From: Bacteroidota bacterium
GTDB lineage: Bacteria > Bacteroidota > Bacteroidia > Chitinophagales > Chitinophagaceae
Direction of reading: 5' to 3'
Length of the DNA stretch: 33,213 nucleotides
NCBI GenBank assembly: GCA_023430465.1
Contig: JAEZAM010000092.1
Span: 1 to 33,213, forward strand
The position numbers were made by a program, and so were the translations under genes. A model generated the notes under the pieces. It did not search any database and had not been told where the DNA came from. It worked only from the letters and a program-made list of their open reading frames with translations. Below, piece by piece: positions 31,831-33,213 of this stretch; the stretch's first letter is position 1; every line of letters begins with the position of its first letter.

Positions 31831-32697
31831 TTAGTCCATATCCAGGTCAAAATCATCCGCAGTTTTGCGGATACTGAACGTATCATGTTTTTTCAGAAAT
31901 GATTCGTGTTTTTTATAGACAGCTTTGTCTCCCTCCTTGCCATTGATGGTAAGCTTGCCGGCTTTGTGCTCAATGGTATATTCGCCATCCTTATCGATCA
32001 GACCTGAAGCATCAAGATCATCCACAAAAGTTTTATATTCCTTCAGATCAGCTTTTGCTTTCTCGATTTCCACCTTTGCTTTTGACAATTCCTTTTCCAG
32101 CGTGGGCCCGAGGTTTTGTAATTCCGTCTTTACATCGTCCAATTCCTTTCCGATCTCCTTTGTGTTCAATTCAAGCTTCATCTTATCCCAGTCCACTGAT
32201 GCCAATGACGCATTCACATCGGCCATGATCTTGTTCATGTCCACGCTGCGAAGTGTAACTTTGATATCGTTGTCAAGTTTCTCCATATCGATTTCCTTCA
32301 TGGCGTTGTCGATATCGGCTTTGATCTTTACCATATCCACCTCTTTCAGGGCCTGGTTAACCTCTGCCTGGATCTTCGCCATATCTACTTTCTCCAACGC
32401 AAGTTTTATATCGGTGCGGATGCGCTCTCCATCGAATTCCTTCATGGCCTTTTCGACCTCTTTCATGGCTTTGCTCATTTCGGCATCGATGTCTGTTTCA
32501 TCCAGTTCGCGAATGGCATCATCAAGGTCGCGGATCTTACGGTCACGGCCCGCCGGTACGGTATCCGTCTGAACATAGAGATTACTGTCGGCAGGTTGTT
32601 GTGGAGCCTGATCCCAGGAAATGAGTACGGTGGCAACTGTTCCCAGCGCGGCGATTGCCAGGCTGAGGCGGGTAAAGGAAGCGCGGAGCGGTTTCAT
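31831..32697 (-). CDS. Membrane-anchored protein with seven 16-residue helical repeats
   Basis: The ATG at 32697 gives 288 residues; the frame is open to 32739. A short basic N-terminus leads to one transmembrane segment or signal (LSLAIAALGTVATVLISW). Residues 65-183 are tandem 16-residue repeats, such as VDMAKIQAEVNQALKE (104-119), VDMVKIKADIDNAMKE (120-135) and IDMEKLDNDIKVTLRS (136-151). Asp at position 2 is constant in all seven units and hydrophobics sit at 1, 6, 10 and 14. A coiled-coil-like segment follows (ELSKAKVEIEKAKADLKEY). The C-terminal domain (GLIDKDGEYTIEHKAGKLTINGKEG to KKHESFLKKH) resembles a module I associate with the extracytoplasmic part of Bacteroidota M56/BlaR1-type proteins. 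I do not know a function. An exact -7 box lies upstream at 32737-32744. Confidence 0.8.
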   Translation of the reverse strand: MKPLRASFTRLSLAIAALGTVATVLISWDQAPQQPADSNLYVQTDTVPAGRDRKIRDLDDAIRELDETDIDAEMSKAMKEVEKAMKEFDGERIRTDIKLALEKVDMAKIQAEVNQALKEVDMVKIKADIDNAMKEIDMEKLDNDIKVTLRSVDMNKIMADVNASLASVDWDKMKLELNTKEIGKELDDVKTELQNLGPTLEKELSKAKVEIEKAKADLKEYKTFVDDLDASGLIDKDGEYTIEHKAGKLTINGKEGDKAVYKKHESFLKKHDTFSIRKTADDFDLDMD

Positions 32698-32736
32698 TGT
32701 TGTCGATTTTGATTTAATGACGAAAGATTTCGTACT

Positions 32737-32744
32737 CAAATATA
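32737..32744 (-). promoter_or_regulatory. -7 promoter box of the repeat-protein gene
   Basis: Minus-strand TATATTTG is an exact TAnnTTTG match 39 bases before the ATG at 32697. No good -33 box. Confidence 0.5.
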
Positions 32745-32800
32745 CGATCCGCTTCGTAGAAAGTTACAGGGAAGTTCAATTTTAACAGTTTCGCGCTAAT

Positions 32801-32814
32801 CCCGAGGGATCGGG
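32801..32814. repeat. CCCGA-N4-TCGGG palindrome with conserved flank (copy 2)
   Basis: CCCGAGGGATCGGG followed by AGCCAAG, related to 12840-12853. The gap 32745-33049 otherwise contains a CCCTTCGA pair (about 32925-32940), the word TTCGACAGGCTCAGTGC, and an AGTGCAGGC tandem pair (about 32948-32965); no gene is supported there. Confidence 0.45.
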
Positions 32815-33049
32815 AGCCAAGTGGGCAAAGAACCTTTAGATGATATAGACTTTCTTTAGATTGATGATTTAGCGGAAATTAGAACAAGAAGCGGGGTGAA
32901 CCTGGCCACAGTCGTTTATCAGAGCCCTTCGACCCTTCGACAGGCTCAGTGCAGGCAGTGCAGGCAGGGCAAGTACGCCCCTTGCCTCGCTCCTGGGTTA
33001 CTCTGGGCCGGGTCGTAATTGGTTCTCCAGGCAAATGACCGGCAAGGAC

Positions 33050-33213
33050 GCGCATTGGATACAATGGGGAAAAAGAATACGGCATAACATGCGCGGCCGA
33101 AGGCAAAGCTGGCGGGCGCCTGAGCAATGTAACTGCTTAACCTTACTATACGGAGCGCCATCGTCAGCTTTAGCGCATCACTATGCCGTATTCCCCCATT
33201 GGATCCGAGCGCA
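33050..33213. mobile_element. MITE-like imperfect palindrome at the window edge
   Basis: Two arms face each other. In the left arm, GGAT-A-CAATGGGG (33057-33069) is followed by GAATACGGCATA (33075-33086) and ATGCGC (33089-33094). The right arm read on the minus strand gives GGAT-C-CAATGGGG, GAATACGGCATA and ATGCGC in the same order (33206 down to about 33173). Further in, AAAGCTG-x-CG (33105-33114) also has its inverted partner (33171-33162). The arms are about 70 bases and the middle about 30. There is no transposase, and no open frame with protein character. The element may continue beyond the window. This is typical of a MITE or of a large folded repeat. Confidence 0.6.

Noticed and set aside
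31925..32572. 215-codon plus-strand open frame, Ser/Phe-rich and repetitive
   Set aside because: It is the antisense of the 16-residue repeat protein; its repeats mirror that gene and it has no protein-like motif.
32946..33161. 71-codon minus-strand open frame at the right end
   Set aside because: It lies within the palindromic element and short tandem repeats and has no protein-like features.
33050..33213. Integron attC-like site (CATAAC ... inverted arms)
   Set aside because: The right arm has CACTATGCC, not the GTT-type core complementary to GGCATAAC, and no integrase or cassette is seen.
1..33213. CRISPR array, tRNA or rRNA genes
   Set aside because: No regularly spaced repeats of 24-40 bases and no cloverleaf or rRNA-like segments were recognised on reading either strand.

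Overview
The window looks like chromosomal DNA from a Bacteroidota bacterium, most likely of the Chitinophagaceae type. The evidence is a SusC/SusD pair, a type IX secretion (T9SS) C-terminal tail, a PorG-like (DUF6089-type) barrel, lipoproteins with Bacteroidota lipoboxes, TAnnTTTG-type promoter boxes and mostly no Shine-Dalgarno sequences. This assignment is inferred from gene families and signals; no search was run.

Layout. 1-5.4 kb holds a periplasmic trypsin-like protease (-), an alpha/beta-hydrolase lipoprotein (+), rarA (+), then on the minus strand a PorG-like barrel followed by a tiny secreted protein that is almost only a T9SS tail. Between that gene and rarA lies a rod-like inverted structure ending in a U-run, which I propose is a small RNA resembling 6S RNA. 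5.5-7.3 kb holds an M28 aminopeptidase and an ElaA-type acetyltransferase (-). 7.3-9.05 kb is a low-GC accessory patch: a MORN-type lipoprotein gene broken by a single -1 frameshift, an IS3-type transposase tail remnant, and an exact 20-bp repeat bracketing the patch. 9.05-11.9 kb is uvrA (-), and 12.15-12.8 kb a small secreted protein (+).

12.9-18.3 kb is a complete methionine-branch operon. A canonical TTTG-N20-TATTTTTG promoter leads into a SAM-I riboswitch with visible P1, P3, P4, antiterminator and terminator. Downstream are a cystathionine gamma-synthase-like gene, metY, metX and a homoserine dehydrogenase. The genes convert aspartate semialdehyde to homoserine, acetylate it and sulfhydrylate or trans-sulfurate it, and the switch shuts the operon when SAM is high.

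18.3-22.05 kb holds a membrane glycosyltransferase (+) meeting a nucleotide-sugar epimerase (-) stop to stop, then kduI-kduD (+), which act on unsaturated-uronate breakdown products. 22.05-30.8 kb is a nutrient-uptake locus on the minus strand: susC, susD, a terminator-like hairpin and a 1188-residue FG-GAP/ASPIC lipoprotein. It meets kduD stop to stop. 31.4-32.7 kb holds a single-domain response regulator (+) converging on an envelope protein with seven 16-residue repeats (-). The last ~160 bases form a MITE-like imperfect palindrome reaching the window edge.

Most notable: the 6S-like RNA candidate, the fully resolvable SAM-I switch with a promoter partly built from an intergenic CTTTGCG repeat, the 16-residue-repeat protein, the barrel/orphan-T9SS-tail pair, the frameshifted MORN lipoprotein, and the palindromic element at the right end.
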